This document shows, in pieces, positions 1-8,850 of a stretch of 64,000 bases of DNA. Both the position numbers and the translations under genes were made by a program. A model generated the notes under the pieces. It was not told the origin of the DNA and did no database searches. It saw only the letters and a list, made by a program, of their open reading frames with translations. Within the stretch, counting starts at the first letter, position 1, and each line of letters starts with the position of its first letter. The stretch covers positions 62,001 through 126,000 of the forward strand of contig JAPOXW010000006.1 of assembly GCA_026706895.1 (NCBI GenBank), read 5' to 3'. Source of the DNA: Gammaproteobacteria bacterium (GTDB lineage: Bacteria; Pseudomonadota; Gammaproteobacteria; Poriferisulfidales; Poriferisulfidaceae).

Positions 1-865
1 GCTGCGGCAGGATCACCGGGAAAACATTCAGGTTTTCCTCGAAGAACTCGAACAGCGACTCGCGCGCAGAGCCACTGCCGCAACCGACCCGTCCGATGCG
101 CTGCTGAGCCTGACCGGCAAAAGTGGACAAACTGACCGACTGCTCGAACAGCGGCACCCGCGTCTCGTCCCACAGGTCCCTCCCGAACAGGAACGGCGCG
201 TTGCAGGACATGGCAACCGTGGCCGCGGACAGGGCCATCGAGGCATTGTAGGCCGCGACCGTGCGCGACTGGGGAACCTGGAGGTGAACCTGGAACGAAG
301 TGCAGGCGGATTCCAGCATCACATCCTCGTGCAGGCTGAACAGGTGATCCCGCCCGCGGATGTCGATCTGCAGCGGACGGTTCTTGCGCAGGTCCATGAC
401 GCGTTCGTTGAGTGCCCGGTAGCGTTTCAACTGGCTCATGCTGTCGACCGTCAGGTCGCTCTCCTGCACGGTCGGGAGAATGCCGATCATGCCGAGCCGC
501 ATGTCCATGGATTCCGCCACTTCCGTCGCCTGCTGCCAAGACTCGTCCAGCTGCTGGTGGAGGAGGGACAGCATGCCGGAACCCACCTGAGTGTGCGGCG
601 TATTGAATTCGATGTTGAATCGCGACAATTCCGGCAGGCAAAGCGGATTGTTGTACCGCTCGAGGTAGGCGTCGTTATGCGGCAGCGGATGGCAGTCCAG
701 GTCGATCAGCCAGGTTTCCAGTTCGAAGCCGACCTGATATGTCTGGTTATCGAAGCGCTGATCCCGGAACCAGCGGCCGAGCAGCTCGGTTTCGCGCTCC
801 AGCGCCTGCCGGAAACGTTTCGTGTCGGATTCGCTGAACTGATCCGTCCGGATCTCGTCACCCAT
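1..865 (-). CDS. Glutamate-cysteine ligase family (GCS2/YbdK-like), partial
   Basis: This open frame begins with ATG at 865 and runs off the left edge, so the C-terminus is missing and the ORF track omitted it. The translation starts MGDEIRTDQF and contains VGFELETWLIDLD, then FNIEFNTP, and later LQVHLQVP-like text, which fits the GCS2 carboxylate-amine ligase fold (COG2170-like). Members of that fold join glutamate to an amine or to cysteine, ATP-dependently, in the cytoplasm. The start overlaps the argA stop by 8 nt (ATGGGTGA), so the two are probably co-transcribed and translationally coupled. Pairing with argA places it in glutamate metabolism. The exact substrate (cysteine for glutathione, or another amine) cannot be decided from the part seen. 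Confidence 0.7.
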   Translation of the reverse strand, partial: MGDEIRTDQFSESDTKRFRQALERETELLGRWFRDQRFDNQTYQVGFELETWLIDLDCHPLPHNDAYLERYNNPLCLPELSRFNIEFNTPHTQVGSGMLSLLHQQLDESWQQATEVAESMDMRLGMIGILPTVQESDLTVDSMSQLKRYRALNERVMDLRKNRPLQIDIRGRDHLFSLHEDVMLESACTSFQVHLQVPQSRTVAAYNASMALSAATVAMSCNAPFLFGRDLWDETRVPLFEQSVSLSTFAGQAQQRIGRVGCGSGSARESLFEFFEENLNVFPVILPQ

Positions 866-2159
866 GCCGGTTCTCCAAGACCTTGGCCAGCACCCTGGCA
901 TTGCGCTGGTTGTTGTAGAACTTCCGTCGTGCCACCGGCAGGGAACGCGGCGATGAAGTCCGGAACCCCTGCTCCCGGAACCAGTGCATGGCTCGCGTGG
1001 TCAGGACATAGATCTGCCGGAAGCCGTTCTCGAATGCACGGGCCTCCGCGTCATCCAGCAAGGCATGCCCGAACCCTTGGCCCTGGTATTCCGGGTGAAC
1101 CGCAAGGCAGATTAGTTCCGCATGGGTTTCGCTGAGCGGATGCAGGCAGGCGCAGGCCGCAATCAGCCCATCCAGTTCGATCACACGGAAATTATGGATG
1201 CGTAACTCTAGTTCCTCCTGAGTCCGCTCTGCCAAGACACCCTGTCCGACCAGCGGGTTCAGCAAGACCACGATGCCGCCGATGTCCGCGATCTCCGCCT
1301 GCCGGGGCGCATAGGCCTCGGTACGAGTAACCATGACTCCGGCACCGGTCCGGGTGAACAGCTCCTGCAACAGTACGCCGTCACGGCGCGCATCCAGCAG
1401 GTGGATTCGGCCCACCGAAGACAGGCTGGCGTCAACGGCGCCCTGGAGCATCTGGCGCTGGACGAGACTGAGCTTGCGCCTGCGAATCAGTGCAAGCGTT
1501 TCGCCTGAGGTCATTTGCCGGATCAGGCCTCGGCGGGTCCGCAGGGCCGGCTCCGCATGCAGGTAGATCAACTTGTCCGCAGAAATGGACTGGGCCACCG
1601 TGCAGGCCAGTGCCGCCGCATTGAGATTGAACGTCTCGCCAGTCGCCGAATAGCCGAGAGGAGGAATCAGGACGATGGCGTCCTGTTGCAACAAGCTCTC
1701 GATAGCGTTTGCAGCCACCCGTCGCACTTCGCCCGTGTACTCGAAGTCCACCCCGTCATGAACCCCGCGAGGCCGGGCGGCTACCAGGTTGCCGGTCAGG
1801 ACGCGCAGCCGCATGCCGGCCATCGGCGTATTCATCAATCCCTGCGACAGGCGCGCTTGGATTTCGGACTGCAACGCTCCAACAGCCTCCAGCACCGCAG
1901 GCATATCCGGGACCCGGGTAATTCGGCAACCGTCATGAAAGTCGGAGTTTGGAAGCTGCCGATCAATTCGGCAACGTGCGCCGAACACCAGCACCAACCG
2001 GATTCCCAGCGCCTGCAGCTGGGCGATATCCTGCAACAACGTGTCCTCGCCGGGATGCTCCAGCACTGCGCTGTCCAGGCACAGGACGAACGTCCGCCCC
2101 CGGTGGGCGTACACGTAGGGCGCGGTATCGCGAAACCCTTTCAGGTTGAATGAATCCAA
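858..2159 (-). CDS. argA: Amino-acid N-acetyltransferase (N-acetylglutamate synthase)
   Basis: Catalyses the first step of arginine synthesis, acetyl-CoA plus glutamate to N-acetylglutamate. The N-terminal two thirds is an amino-acid-kinase-like domain (LVLVFGARCRIDRQL, later IVLIPPLGYSATGE). The C-terminal third is a GNAT acetyltransferase with the acetyl-CoA loop HPEYQGQGFGHALLDDA. The ORF track starts at 2261, but family alignment (LKGFRDTAPYVYAHRGRTFV versus the E. coli VEGFRHSVPYINTHRGKTFV region) favours the TTG at 2159. That gives about 433 residues, near the usual 440. The upstream extension would also cross the promoter of the divergent neighbour. The gene couples to the following GCS2-like gene by an 8-nt overlap. 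argD and argF lie 7 kb away on the other strand, so the arginine genes are dispersed. Confidence 0.9.
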   Translation of the reverse strand: MDSFNLKGFRDTAPYVYAHRGRTFVLCLDSAVLEHPGEDTLLQDIAQLQALGIRLVLVFGARCRIDRQLPNSDFHDGCRITRVPDMPAVLEAVGALQSEIQARLSQGLMNTPMAGMRLRVLTGNLVAARPRGVHDGVDFEYTGEVRRVAANAIESLLQQDAIVLIPPLGYSATGETFNLNAAALACTVAQSISADKLIYLHAEPALRTRRGLIRQMTSGETLALIRRRKLSLVQRQMLQGAVDASLSSVGRIHLLDARRDGVLLQELFTRTGAGVMVTRTEAYAPRQAEIADIGGIVVLLNPLVGQGVLAERTQEELELRIHNFRVIELDGLIAACACLHPLSETHAELICLAVHPEYQGQGFGHALLDDAEARAFENGFRQIYVLTTRAMHWFREQGFRTSSPRSLPVARRKFYNNQRNARVLAKVLENRHG

Positions 2160-2194
2160 GGTGTGTTTCCGTGTGCGGTGGCGGCAAAATGTCC

Positions 2195-2203
2195 TGCTAT
2201 ATT
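2195..2203 (+). promoter_or_regulatory. Extended -10 element TGCTATATT
   Basis: TGC-TATATT matches the extended -10 pattern TGnTATAAT and lies between the divergent argA and RibD-like genes. The hexamer ends only 8 nt before the ATG at 2212, so a start site at normal spacing would give an almost leaderless message. No good -35 was seen, as expected for extended -10 promoters. Confidence 0.4.
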
Positions 2204-2211
2204 GTAAGTGG

Positions 2212-3045
2212 ATGCCCGCCATGCCGACTTCCCTGACCCGCTTGTCCCCGCCGGATGCCACCCGCCGTCCACTGTCAGGCTTGTGTCTTGGACACCGGCT
2301 GGTCGAACGGGCGGAAGCAGGCCAGCCTTACATCTACAGCAGCTTCATCATGAGTCTCAACGGCGCCATCGCGGTCGACGACGGCCAAGTCAACTGGACG
2401 CATCCCGAAACCCTGACCGACCCGCGCGATCTCAGGCTTTTGTGCGAACTCATGGCCCAGGCCGACTGCCTGATCACCAGCGGCGGCTACCTGCGCGACC
2501 TGGAGCGCGGCAGCCTCGGAAACCTTCTGCAATTGCCGCAGACGCCGGAATTCCAAGACCTGCTTGACTATCGTACGCAGAACCACGACTCACTTTTCCC
2601 CACCGTACTGGTAGTCAGCCGAAGCCTGGACTTCCAGATTCCGGCATCCATCGCCGAGCACCGCCAAGTCCTGCGTGTCCTGGCGCCGGCAAATGCCCCG
2701 GAACGGCGAGCCGCCGAACTGCGCGAACAAGGCGCCGACGTGATTCTCGGCGATGAGACCGACTGGGTCGGAAGCGAGACCGTCGTCGCCCACCTGAAAG
2801 AACTCGGCGCGCGGACGGCATACCTGTTCTGCGGTCCGCGGATGAACGGAATCCTGATGCAATCCGGCCAAGTCAATCGCTTGTACCTGACATGGCTGCA
2901 CCGGCTTCAGGGCGGGCATCCCGCATTGACGGTCGGGTCGTTCCTGCCCGCCTCGCAGGCCAGATCACTCAAACTCGTGGAACTGCACCAGGCGGAAGCC
3001 GAAGGAGACTTGCCGGGGTTGTGGTTCGGCTACTTCGATGCGTGA
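2212..3045 (+). CDS. RibD C-terminal domain (dihydrofolate-reductase fold) reductase
   Basis: A single-domain NAD(P)H-dependent reductase of the RibD-C/DHFR fold. The opening of the fold is visible as PYIYSSFIMSLNGAIAVDDG, followed by LMAQADCLITSGGYLRDL, where family members hold the cofactor, and AYLFCGPRMNGILM near the C-terminal half. There is no N-terminal deaminase domain, so it is not full RibD. It could act on a pyrimidine, pterin or related substrate, and none is identifiable. ATG at 2212 (MPAMPTS) or 2221 (MPTS) is preferred over the track's 2146, which would begin upstream of the -10-like element. It converges on the amidase gene and is divergent from argA. Confidence 0.7.
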   Translation: MPAMPTSLTRLSPPDATRRPLSGLCLGHRLVERAEAGQPYIYSSFIMSLNGAIAVDDGQVNWTHPETLTDPRDLRLLCELMAQADCLITSGGYLRDLERGSLGNLLQLPQTPEFQDLLDYRTQNHDSLFPTVLVVSRSLDFQIPASIAEHRQVLRVLAPANAPERRAAELREQGADVILGDETDWVGSETVVAHLKELGARTAYLFCGPRMNGILMQSGQVNRLYLTWLHRLQGGHPALTVGSFLPASQARSLKLVELHQAEAEGDLPGLWFGYFDA

Positions 3046-3066
3046 AGGCCGACCGGTAAATTCCGG

Positions 3067-4257
3067 TCAACCGTATTCCGGCACCTTGTTGAAGTAATTC
3101 CGGATGCCACTGCGCAAGGCCAGCGCGACACGGCGCTGGTGCTTCTTGGTACGCAGAAGCTTCTCCTCGTGGACGTTGGAAATAAAGCCGGTTTCCACCA
3201 GGATCGAAGGAATGTCGGGCGACTTCAGCACTGCAAACCCGGCCCGTTCGACCCGTTGACTGTGCATCTTTCCGACCCGCTTCAGCGAACCCACCATCAA
3301 CTCCCCCGCATGCAGGCTGTACTCCTGCACGGCATTGCGGGACATGGACAGCAACACGTCCTGCACATCCGGGTCCCGGCCCGATATCTCGATGCCCCCT
3401 TTCAGGTCCGCCGCGTTTTCCCGGTCTGCGAGCCACCGTGCGTGGGAACTGCTCGACCCTTTCGTGGAGACCGCGTAGACAGAGGCCCCGCGTGCGCTGC
3501 GTCGACGTGCCGCATCCGCATGCACCGAAACGAACAGATCAGCCTTCCTGCCACGTGCAATCCGGGTGCGATGGTGTAAACGCAGGAAGATATCCCGGTC
3601 GCGGGTCAGGTACGGCGTAATCCGGGGGTCCGCCTTGAGCAGGTTGTAGAGCTTCTTCGAAATCGACAGCACCACGTCCTTCTCGCGCGTCCGCCCCTTG
3701 CCGACCGCACCAGGATCCTTTCCGCCATGTCCGGGGTCAATCGCCACGACCAGGCGTCGTGACCGGCTCGAGATCGATGAGGCGGGCGCGCGGGCGGAAG
3801 GTTTTCTCTCGGGAGTGGATGGTTTCCGGGTCTGCTTGGGCACAACGAACGACCCGAGAAAGTCCACCACGATCCGGTCTTTCTTCCCGTCGGTAGTCAG
3901 CCACTTGCTAACATCCGCAGGAGCCAAGCGCTTCAGGTCCAGTACCAAACGCAGGGTTCCATCCCTCGATACATTCGAACGCAGCCCCTTGACGATGCCG
4001 TTGCGGTCGAAGCGTGGAGACTTGGGGACGGATTTCGAGATTCTCGCCCGCTTGACGTCCAAGACGTAGCGCGGCGGATTCCTGATGGCGAATTTTCTCT
4101 CGATTTCGACTTTTCCATCGAATTCGAACACGATCCGGTTGCGCTGCTCGTTGACGCTTTGGCGCAGCGCCACCAGCCGTCTCGCCGCTGACACGACGGC
4201 CGGGAAACCCAGTGGCAGCAACGCCAGCAGACTGAGAAATCTTCGGCGATTCAGCAT
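3067..4257 (-). CDS. N-acetylmuramoyl-L-alanine amidase with AMIN domain
   Basis: A periplasmic cell-wall amidase that cleaves the bond between MurNAc and the stem peptide at division. It has a signal sequence (RRRFLSLLALLPLGFPAVVSA), an AMIN domain at about residues 30-135 that targets the septum, a basic and serine-rich linker, and an Amidase_3 zinc domain. Zinc and catalytic motifs are visible: VVAIDPGHGGKDPGA, SVHADAA and SILVETGFISN. The length of 396 fits AmiB/AmiC. The RRRFLSL start resembles a twin-arginine-type export signal, as in E. coli AmiC. It follows tsaE by about 9 nt in the classic nnr-tsaE-amiB order, but the usual mutL-miaA are absent downstream. Confidence 0.88.
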   Translation of the reverse strand: MLNRRRFLSLLALLPLGFPAVVSAARRLVALRQSVNEQRNRIVFEFDGKVEIERKFAIRNPPRYVLDVKRARISKSVPKSPRFDRNGIVKGLRSNVSRDGTLRLVLDLKRLAPADVSKWLTTDGKKDRIVVDFLGSFVVPKQTRKPSTPERKPSARAPASSISSRSRRLVVAIDPGHGGKDPGAVGKGRTREKDVVLSISKKLYNLLKADPRITPYLTRDRDIFLRLHHRTRIARGRKADLFVSVHADAARRRSARGASVYAVSTKGSSSSHARWLADRENAADLKGGIEISGRDPDVQDVLLSMSRNAVQEYSLHAGELMVGSLKRVGKMHSQRVERAGFAVLKSPDIPSILVETGFISNVHEEKLLRTKKHQRRVALALRSGIRNYFNKVPEYG

Positions 4258-4266
4258 GGATTCATA

Positions 4267-4746
4267 TTATGTTTGAGTTTCGATTTTTCGCAATTCCGCC
4301 CGCCCCAGCAAACCCTGCCCGCGCTCGCTTGCAGCATCCATCTTGAGCTGCCGCGCCGACTCCGAGGCCCCATGCCGAAAGTCCAGGCTGATGTCCGACC
4401 GGGTTTCGATCTCGGGCCATCGCTCCGGCCATTCCACCAGCATCACCGCGTTGCCATCCAACAGTTCCCGGACCCCCAGCCCCTCCAACTCAAGCGGATC
4501 CTGCAGGCGGTACAAATCCACGTGCCAGATCTTCAGGCCGTCCGCCTCGTAAGGCTCCACCAAGGTATAGGTGGGACTCGGCACGACCCCGTCGTGGCCA
4601 AGAGCCCGCAGAAAGGCCCGGACCCAGGTCGTCTTGCCTGCGCCGAGCGGGCCACGGAGGGCGAATACGCACGGGGCATCCAGCGCCCGGGCCGTCGCGG
4701 CGGCATGGGCCTCGGTCTGATCCTGCGTTGCGAAATCAAACAACAT
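4267..4746 (-). CDS. tsaE: tRNA threonylcarbamoyladenosine biosynthesis ATPase TsaE
   Basis: A small P-loop ATPase that works with TsaB and TsaD to place threonylcarbamoyl on A37 of ANN-decoding tRNAs. Motifs are Walker A GPLGAGKTTWVRAFL, the conserved SPTYTLVEPYEA segment, and MLVEWPERWPE. The ATG at 4746 (MLFDFATQDQTEAH) gives about 159 residues, the normal family size. The track's start at 4788 lies inside nnr. The gene overlaps the nnr stop by 11 nt and is followed closely by the amidase, so it sits in a hyuB-nnr-tsaE-ami operon. Its partner tsaC lies elsewhere in the window (near 22.2 kb). Confidence 0.9.
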   Translation of the reverse strand: MLFDFATQDQTEAHAAATARALDAPCVFALRGPLGAGKTTWVRAFLRALGHDGVVPSPTYTLVEPYEADGLKIWHVDLYRLQDPLELEGLGVRELLDGNAVMLVEWPERWPEIETRSDISLDFRHGASESARQLKMDAASERGQGLLGRAELRKIETQT

Positions 4747-6208
4747 CCGGCGGATCCGACAGCGCCCGAAGGTGGGGCAGTAAATCACCGGCCGTCATGC
4801 CGTGCATTCCACGCTCACAGGCCAAATCGCCCGCCGCCGCATGCAGGCAGGCCCCGGCAAGAGCCGCGCGGCCGATGTCCAGGCCCTGGCCGATCAGGGA
4901 GGCAATGACACCGGTCAGCACATCACCCATCCCGGCCGTCGCCATGCCGGGATTGCCGCCGGCGCAGACGCCGATTCCCCCGTCGGCATCAGCGACGAGC
5001 GTGCCGCACCCTTTGAGGACAACGACACCTCCGTAGGTTTCCTGAATGCGCCCGACTGCCGAGAACCGGTCTTTCTGGACTTCCGCGGTCTTCGCGTCGA
5101 GCAATGCCGCCGCTTCTCCTGGATGAGGAGTCAGGACCCAGTCTCCAGACAAATTTCTGCAGGGGTCGGCGGCCAGCAGGCGAAGCGCGTCCGCATCGAT
5201 TACCCGGGGAAGCGACATCTCGAGAACCGCTCCGAGCATGTCCTGCGCCCAGGCATCCTGTCCAAGCCCGGGCCCAATGGCGATCACCGAAGCCCGGCCC
5301 GCCAGATCCCGGAGAGCCCGCCGGTTCGCCACCGCATGGCACATCAATTCCGGCATCGGGGAGCGCATCTTCAAAGCTTCCGGCGGCTGGACAAGACTCA
5401 CCAAGCCGCTCCCACAGCGCAAGGCGGTAATGCCGCATAGCTCGGCTGCGCCTTGATAACCAACATGCCCGCCGATTACCAGCACATGTCCAAACTCGTT
5501 CTTGTGCGAGCTCCGGCGACGCCGGGGCAGGCCCCGGCGGATCTCTGCCCAATCGCACAGCACAACCGCCGAAGAATTGTCGGACTCCACCTCCAGGTCG
5601 TCGTAAGTCACCCAGCCGACGCAGTCCGGTCCATCCGCGGTGTACAGCCCGCGCTTGCGCGCAATGAAGGTCACCGTATGATCGGCCCTCACGGTATGCG
5701 GGTCCGCCACTCCAGTGTCCGCATCCAGGCCGGACGGGATGTCTACGGATACGACACCCGCATTCGACTGGTTGATATGATCCACGGCTTCCGCCCAGTC
5801 GCCCTCGACCGGGCGGGACAGGCCCGTGCCCAAAAGCGCATCCACGACCAGGTCCTCGTCGATCGGATTCGCCTCCGCAAACGGTTGCATGGGAACCTCG
5901 GCACACGTCGCTTCCTCGCAAGCGGCCCCGGCATCGCCTTGCAGGGACTCTCCCGGAACCAATTGCACGATGCGCACGGATTTCCCAAGATCCTGCACCC
6001 GACGGGCCACGAGATAGCCGTCGCCGGCATTGTTGCCGGTCCCAGCATAGACCACGAGTCGCTCGATCTCCGGGTATTCCTTCTGAATCAACCGGCAGAC
6101 CGCTTCCGCTGCACGCGCCATCAGTTCAGGACCGGGGATGCCCTGGCGCTCGATCGCATCCCGGTCGATCGCACGGGTCTGCTCCGCCGTGTACAGCGGC
6201 CGGGTCAC
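4736..6208 (-). CDS. nnr: Bifunctional NAD(P)H-hydrate epimerase/dehydratase
   Basis: Repairs hydrated NADH and NADPH. The N-terminal half is the epimerase (YAGTGNNAGDGYLVARRV and SVDIPSGLDADTG). The C-terminal half is the ribokinase-like ADP-dependent dehydratase (VLTPHPGEAAALL and GGNPGMATAGMGDVLTG). The GTG at 6208 ([15 protein letters not shown]) gives 490 residues, close to E. coli Nnr. It shares a 4-nt GTGA overlap with the hydantoinase-B stop. The track's start at 6625 lies inside hyuB and is rejected. Downstream, tsaE overlaps it by 11 nt. Confidence 0.92.
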   Translation of the reverse strand: MTRPLYTAEQTRAIDRDAIERQGIPGPELMARAAEAVCRLIQKEYPEIERLVVYAGTGNNAGDGYLVARRVQDLGKSVRIVQLVPGESLQGDAGAACEEATCAEVPMQPFAEANPIDEDLVVDALLGTGLSRPVEGDWAEAVDHINQSNAGVVSVDIPSGLDADTGVADPHTVRADHTVTFIARKRGLYTADGPDCVGWVTYDDLEVESDNSSAVVLCDWAEIRRGLPRRRRSSHKNEFGHVLVIGGHVGYQGAAELCGITALRCGSGLVSLVQPPEALKMRSPMPELMCHAVANRRALRDLAGRASVIAIGPGLGQDAWAQDMLGAVLEMSLPRVIDADALRLLAADPCRNLSGDWVLTPHPGEAAALLDAKTAEVQKDRFSAVGRIQETYGGVVVLKGCGTLVADADGGIGVCAGGNPGMATAGMGDVLTGVIASLIGQGLDIGRAALAGACLHAAAGDLACERGMHGMTAGDLLPHLRALSDPPDVV

Positions 6209-7740
6209 GACGTGGCCCCCCAGCCACCCGCCCCCGGTGTCTCGATCACCAGCCGGTCGCCTTCCTCGACCTGACGCTGGCATTTGCCAGGAAGATCTTC
6301 GCCGTTGAGACGGTTGCGCCCTGCCTGGCCGTCCGCGCCTCCGGCGGCGCCCGACGGCGCCCGGCGCCGGCGTTCCGCCAGCAGGCTGAACCGCGCCGGA
6401 ACCCGGAATTCGTACTCCCGGATGACCCCGTCCCCGCCCGGATACCGGCCCTGCCCACCGGAACCTCGACGCAATGCATATCGACGTACCCGCATCGGAT
6501 ACACCTGCTCCACCACTTCTACCGGTGTGTTCAGGGTATTGGTCATGTGCGAGTGACGGGCTGACGGGCCAGGACCCCTGCCGTGGGCGCCCGTTCCCCC
6601 GGCCAAGGTTTCGTAGTAGGCCCAAGACACCTCGCCATCTTGGCCGACGGCGAAATTGTTCATGGTGCCTTGGCTTGCCGCCGGAATGCGCTCGGGAAGG
6701 GCCTGCTGCAATGCCGCGAGCACCAAGTCCACCACGCGCATGGAGGTCTCAACGTTCCCTGCCGCCACGGCGGCGGGCGATTGCGCGTTGAGCAGGCATC
6801 CTTCCGGGGCCGACAGTTCAATCGCGTCGAAGCAACCGGCGCATGCCGGGGTATATGCGGGCATCAGGCAGCGGAACGAGTAGTAGACTCCCGCGGCCGT
6901 CACCGAGATCGGACAGTTGATCGGGCCTTCCACCTGGGCATCAGTACCCTCGAAATCGACCCGGATCCGACCATCCCGGGCTTGAATTCGAACCTGCAGG
7001 CGGATATCCTCGTGACCCAGGCCATCATCCTCCATGACCTCGGTGGCCTCGTAAGTCCCATCCGGGATGGCCCGCAGGGCGTTGCGCGCGATGGTCCGCC
7101 CGTAATCGTTCAGTGCCTCCAAGGCTTGCGCATAGGCTTGTGCTCCCATCTCGCCGACCTGCTCCCGCAGGCGTGCGCAGCCCCGGTCGTTCACATGCAC
7201 CTGAGCCAGGAGATCGCCGCGCATGTCCCGTGGCGCCCGCGTCGTGCTCACGATGCCCTCGATCCTCGACTCGTCCAGACTCCCGTCCCGGCAAATCCGT
7301 TGCGGCGGCAGGATCAGGCCTTCCTCTTCCAGCCGGCTCGAAGTCGGCATGGAGCCTGGCGATTCGGCCCCGACGTCCGCATGGTGCGCCCGGTTCACCG
7401 CAAAACCCTGGAGTTCGTCGCCCAGGAAACACGGGGTGACCACGGTAATGTCGGGCAGATGGGTGCCCCCCAGAAACGGATCGTTGAGCAGGACGGCATC
7501 GCCGTCGGTCCAATCGAAGCGATCCACCAGGTCCTGCATGGCGTAGGCCATGCTGCCCAGATGCACCGGAATGTGTGCCGCCTGGGCGACCAGCCGGCCG
7601 TCTCGATCGAAGATCGCGCAGGAGAAATCCAGGCGATCCCGGATATTGGGCGAGAATGCCGAGCGGCGCAGGGTCGCGCCCATTTCCTCGCACAACGCTT
7701 CCATGCGGCTTGAGAACACGGCGAGTTCGACAGGGTCCAT
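6205..7740 (-). CDS. Hydantoinase B / 5-oxoprolinase B subunit
   Basis: The B-type subunit of ATP-dependent hydantoinase/oxoprolinase enzymes, which open cyclic amides such as 5-oxoproline or hydantoins. The family signature opens the protein ([20 protein letters not shown], then [20 protein letters not shown]). [19 protein letters not shown] and the glycine-rich end [10 protein letters not shown] follow. The ATG at 7740 ([13 protein letters not shown]) is chosen over 7776. At about 511 residues it is full length. No A subunit (HyuA, ATP-binding) lies upstream: there is a noncoding gap and then a toxin-antitoxin pair. The partner must be elsewhere, or the gene is an orphan. It overlaps nnr by 4 nt. 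Confidence 0.87.
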   Translation of the reverse strand: MDPVELAVFSSRMEALCEEMGATLRRSAFSPNIRDRLDFSCAIFDRDGRLVAQAAHIPVHLGSMAYAMQDLVDRFDWTDGDAVLLNDPFLGGTHLPDITVVTPCFLGDELQGFAVNRAHHADVGAESPGSMPTSSRLEEEGLILPPQRICRDGSLDESRIEGIVSTTRAPRDMRGDLLAQVHVNDRGCARLREQVGEMGAQAYAQALEALNDYGRTIARNALRAIPDGTYEATEVMEDDGLGHEDIRLQVRIQARDGRIRVDFEGTDAQVEGPINCPISVTAAGVYYSFRCLMPAYTPACAGCFDAIELSAPEGCLLNAQSPAAVAAGNVETSMRVVDLVLAALQQALPERIPAASQGTMNNFAVGQDGEVSWAYYETLAGGTGAHGRGPGPSARHSHMTNTLNTPVEVVEQVYPMRVRRYALRRGSGGQGRYPGGDGVIREYEFRVPARFSLLAERRRRAPSGAAGGADGQAGRNRLNGEDLPGKCQRQVEEGDRLVIETPGAGGWGATS

Positions 7741-7831
7741 GAGATGCATCGGAGTGAATTGCGGAAAGTTTAACAAAGGGGCATTGGCGCTTTCTTTAAA
7801 TTAAAATCGCATGCACAGATTTGACTTGAAC

Positions 7832-7883
7832 ATGCCGGTAAGCGGCATCAAACGGTCGGGCGAATTTGTTTCATTTATGAAAC
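7832..7883. repeat. Two short perfect inverted repeats between hyuB and the toxin gene
   Basis: ATGCCG-GTAAG-CGGCAT at 7832-7848 and GTTTCA-TTTA-TGAAAC at 7868-7883 form two perfect 6-bp hairpins in the roughly 220-bp gap upstream of hyuB. Neither is followed by a clear T-run. They could be transcription-end structures for the toxin operon or protein-binding sites for hyuB control. No gene is visible in the gap. Confidence 0.3.
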
Positions 7884-7962
7884 CAAGCACTTGTATGAAC
7901 TATTGCCGCCCGTCATTCCCTGGGCCGACAGGCCGGGTTAGTGTGGCACGGAAAAACCTCCG

Positions 7963-8391
7963 TCATTGCGTTTTCGCCCAGTCGGCCAGTGTCACGATGG
8001 CCTCGCCATGCTCGGTCGGGGCGAGGGCGGCCACGAATCGGCGGTCCGCCGTCACCACCCTTGCGCCAATGCGGTGCGCGAGTGCGAGATAGACGCAATC
8101 GTAAACCGGGTGGTCGAGAGCCAGCGCCAAACGTGCCGCATCTGCGCCGACGGCTTCGTCGGCATTCCAGCGCACCGGCATTTCCGGCACCCACGCCAGC
8201 ATGGCACCGATGTCGCCGCGCTCGACCTCGCCCAGTCGCGCCTTGCGCCACAGCGCATTGGCGACCTCAGAGGCCATCAGGCGCGGAGCGTGCAGGTCTT
8301 CGTCACTCGCCGCAAGCTCCCGCGCGATATCTGAATCGGGCTCCGTGATCAGCCACTTGACCGCCACGCTGGCGTCAACGACGAACCGCAT
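7963..8391 (-). CDS. PIN-domain ribonuclease toxin (VapC/FitB type)
   Basis: A Mg-dependent endoribonuclease toxin. The acidic residues of the PIN active site are all visible: VVDASVAVKW, MASEVANALW, YDCVYLALA and VVTADRRF. The true start is the ATG at 8391 (MRFVVDASV), giving 142 residues. The longer ORF to 8538 reads through the antitoxin in another frame. The ATG shares one base with the antitoxin's TGA (TGATG), the tight coupling expected when antitoxin must be made first. Which RNA it cuts cannot be told. Confidence 0.85.
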   Translation of the reverse strand: MRFVVDASVAVKWLITEPDSDIARELAASDEDLHAPRLMASEVANALWRKARLGEVERGDIGAMLAWVPEMPVRWNADEAVGADAARLALALDHPVYDCVYLALAHRIGARVVTADRRFVAALAPTEHGEAIVTLADWAKTQ

Positions 8392-8648
8392 CAGAATTCG
8401 CGGTGTCCGTGGTCGCGGTCCTCTCGGATCAGCACTTCCGCCGGAGTCTGCCGGGTTCCCTCGGTCTTTCGCCGCAGCCGATCCGACGCAACCAGGAACG
8501 CGGCCCGCTTCTCCGCCCTGTTGTCGTCGGCTGCGCATTCCAGGATATGGCGCGCTTCGCCTTCCAGAGAACGATGGTTCAACGCGGCACGGCGCTTGAG
8601 CCGGTTTACCACGTCGTCGTCGAGTTGCCGCACATTGATCGTCGCCAT
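8391..8648 (-). CDS. FitA-like ribbon-helix-helix antitoxin
   Basis: An 85-residue Arc/FitA-type protein. The N-terminal strand and helices (MATINVRQLDDDVVNRLKRR, then HRSLEGEARHIL) match the ribbon-helix-helix DNA-binding fold of FitA antitoxins. The C-terminus would wrap and inhibit the PIN toxin. It is translated first in the operon. The start ATG at 8648 has a G-rich ribosome-binding site. Antitoxins of this type normally repress their own promoter, and a matching palindrome lies directly upstream. Confidence 0.82.
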   Translation of the reverse strand: MATINVRQLDDDVVNRLKRRAALNHRSLEGEARHILECAADDNRAEKRAAFLVASDRLRRKTEGTRQTPAEVLIREDRDHGHREF

Positions 8649-8665
8649 CGCTTGCCCCCCAGCAG

Positions 8666-8688
8666 TGATATCAGAATGTTATCATAAC
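8666..8688. promoter_or_regulatory. Palindromic operator candidate for the FitAB-like pair
   Basis: Two perfect palindromes, TGATATCA (8666-8673) and GTTAT-C-ATAAC (8678-8688), sit 18-40 bp upstream of the antitoxin ATG in an AT-rich patch. The spacing suits autoregulation by the ribbon-helix-helix antitoxin. The palindromes are seen directly; the operator role is inferred from position. Confidence 0.45.
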
Positions 8689-8803
8689 GTATCGGGTCGT
8701 GCAAGCCCCTGCGCCGGAACAGAACCAAGGATCTGCACACGATTATTGACCGGCCGCAGAGGCTCCGGGATCTGAACTTCTGAGGGAATTGACTCCTCGA
8801 CTT

Positions 8804-8812
8804 TGGTACAAT
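8804..8812 (+). promoter_or_regulatory. Extended -10 element TGGTACAAT
   Basis: TGG-TACAAT fits the extended -10 pattern and lies about 38 bp before the ATG at 8851, allowing a leader of around 30 nt that contains the ribosome-binding site GGAG. It would drive the membrane-protein gene divergently from the toxin-antitoxin operon. Confidence 0.45.
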
Positions 8813-8850
8813 CTTGGTCATACAGTGGCGATGACGCAGGAGACGTCCCC

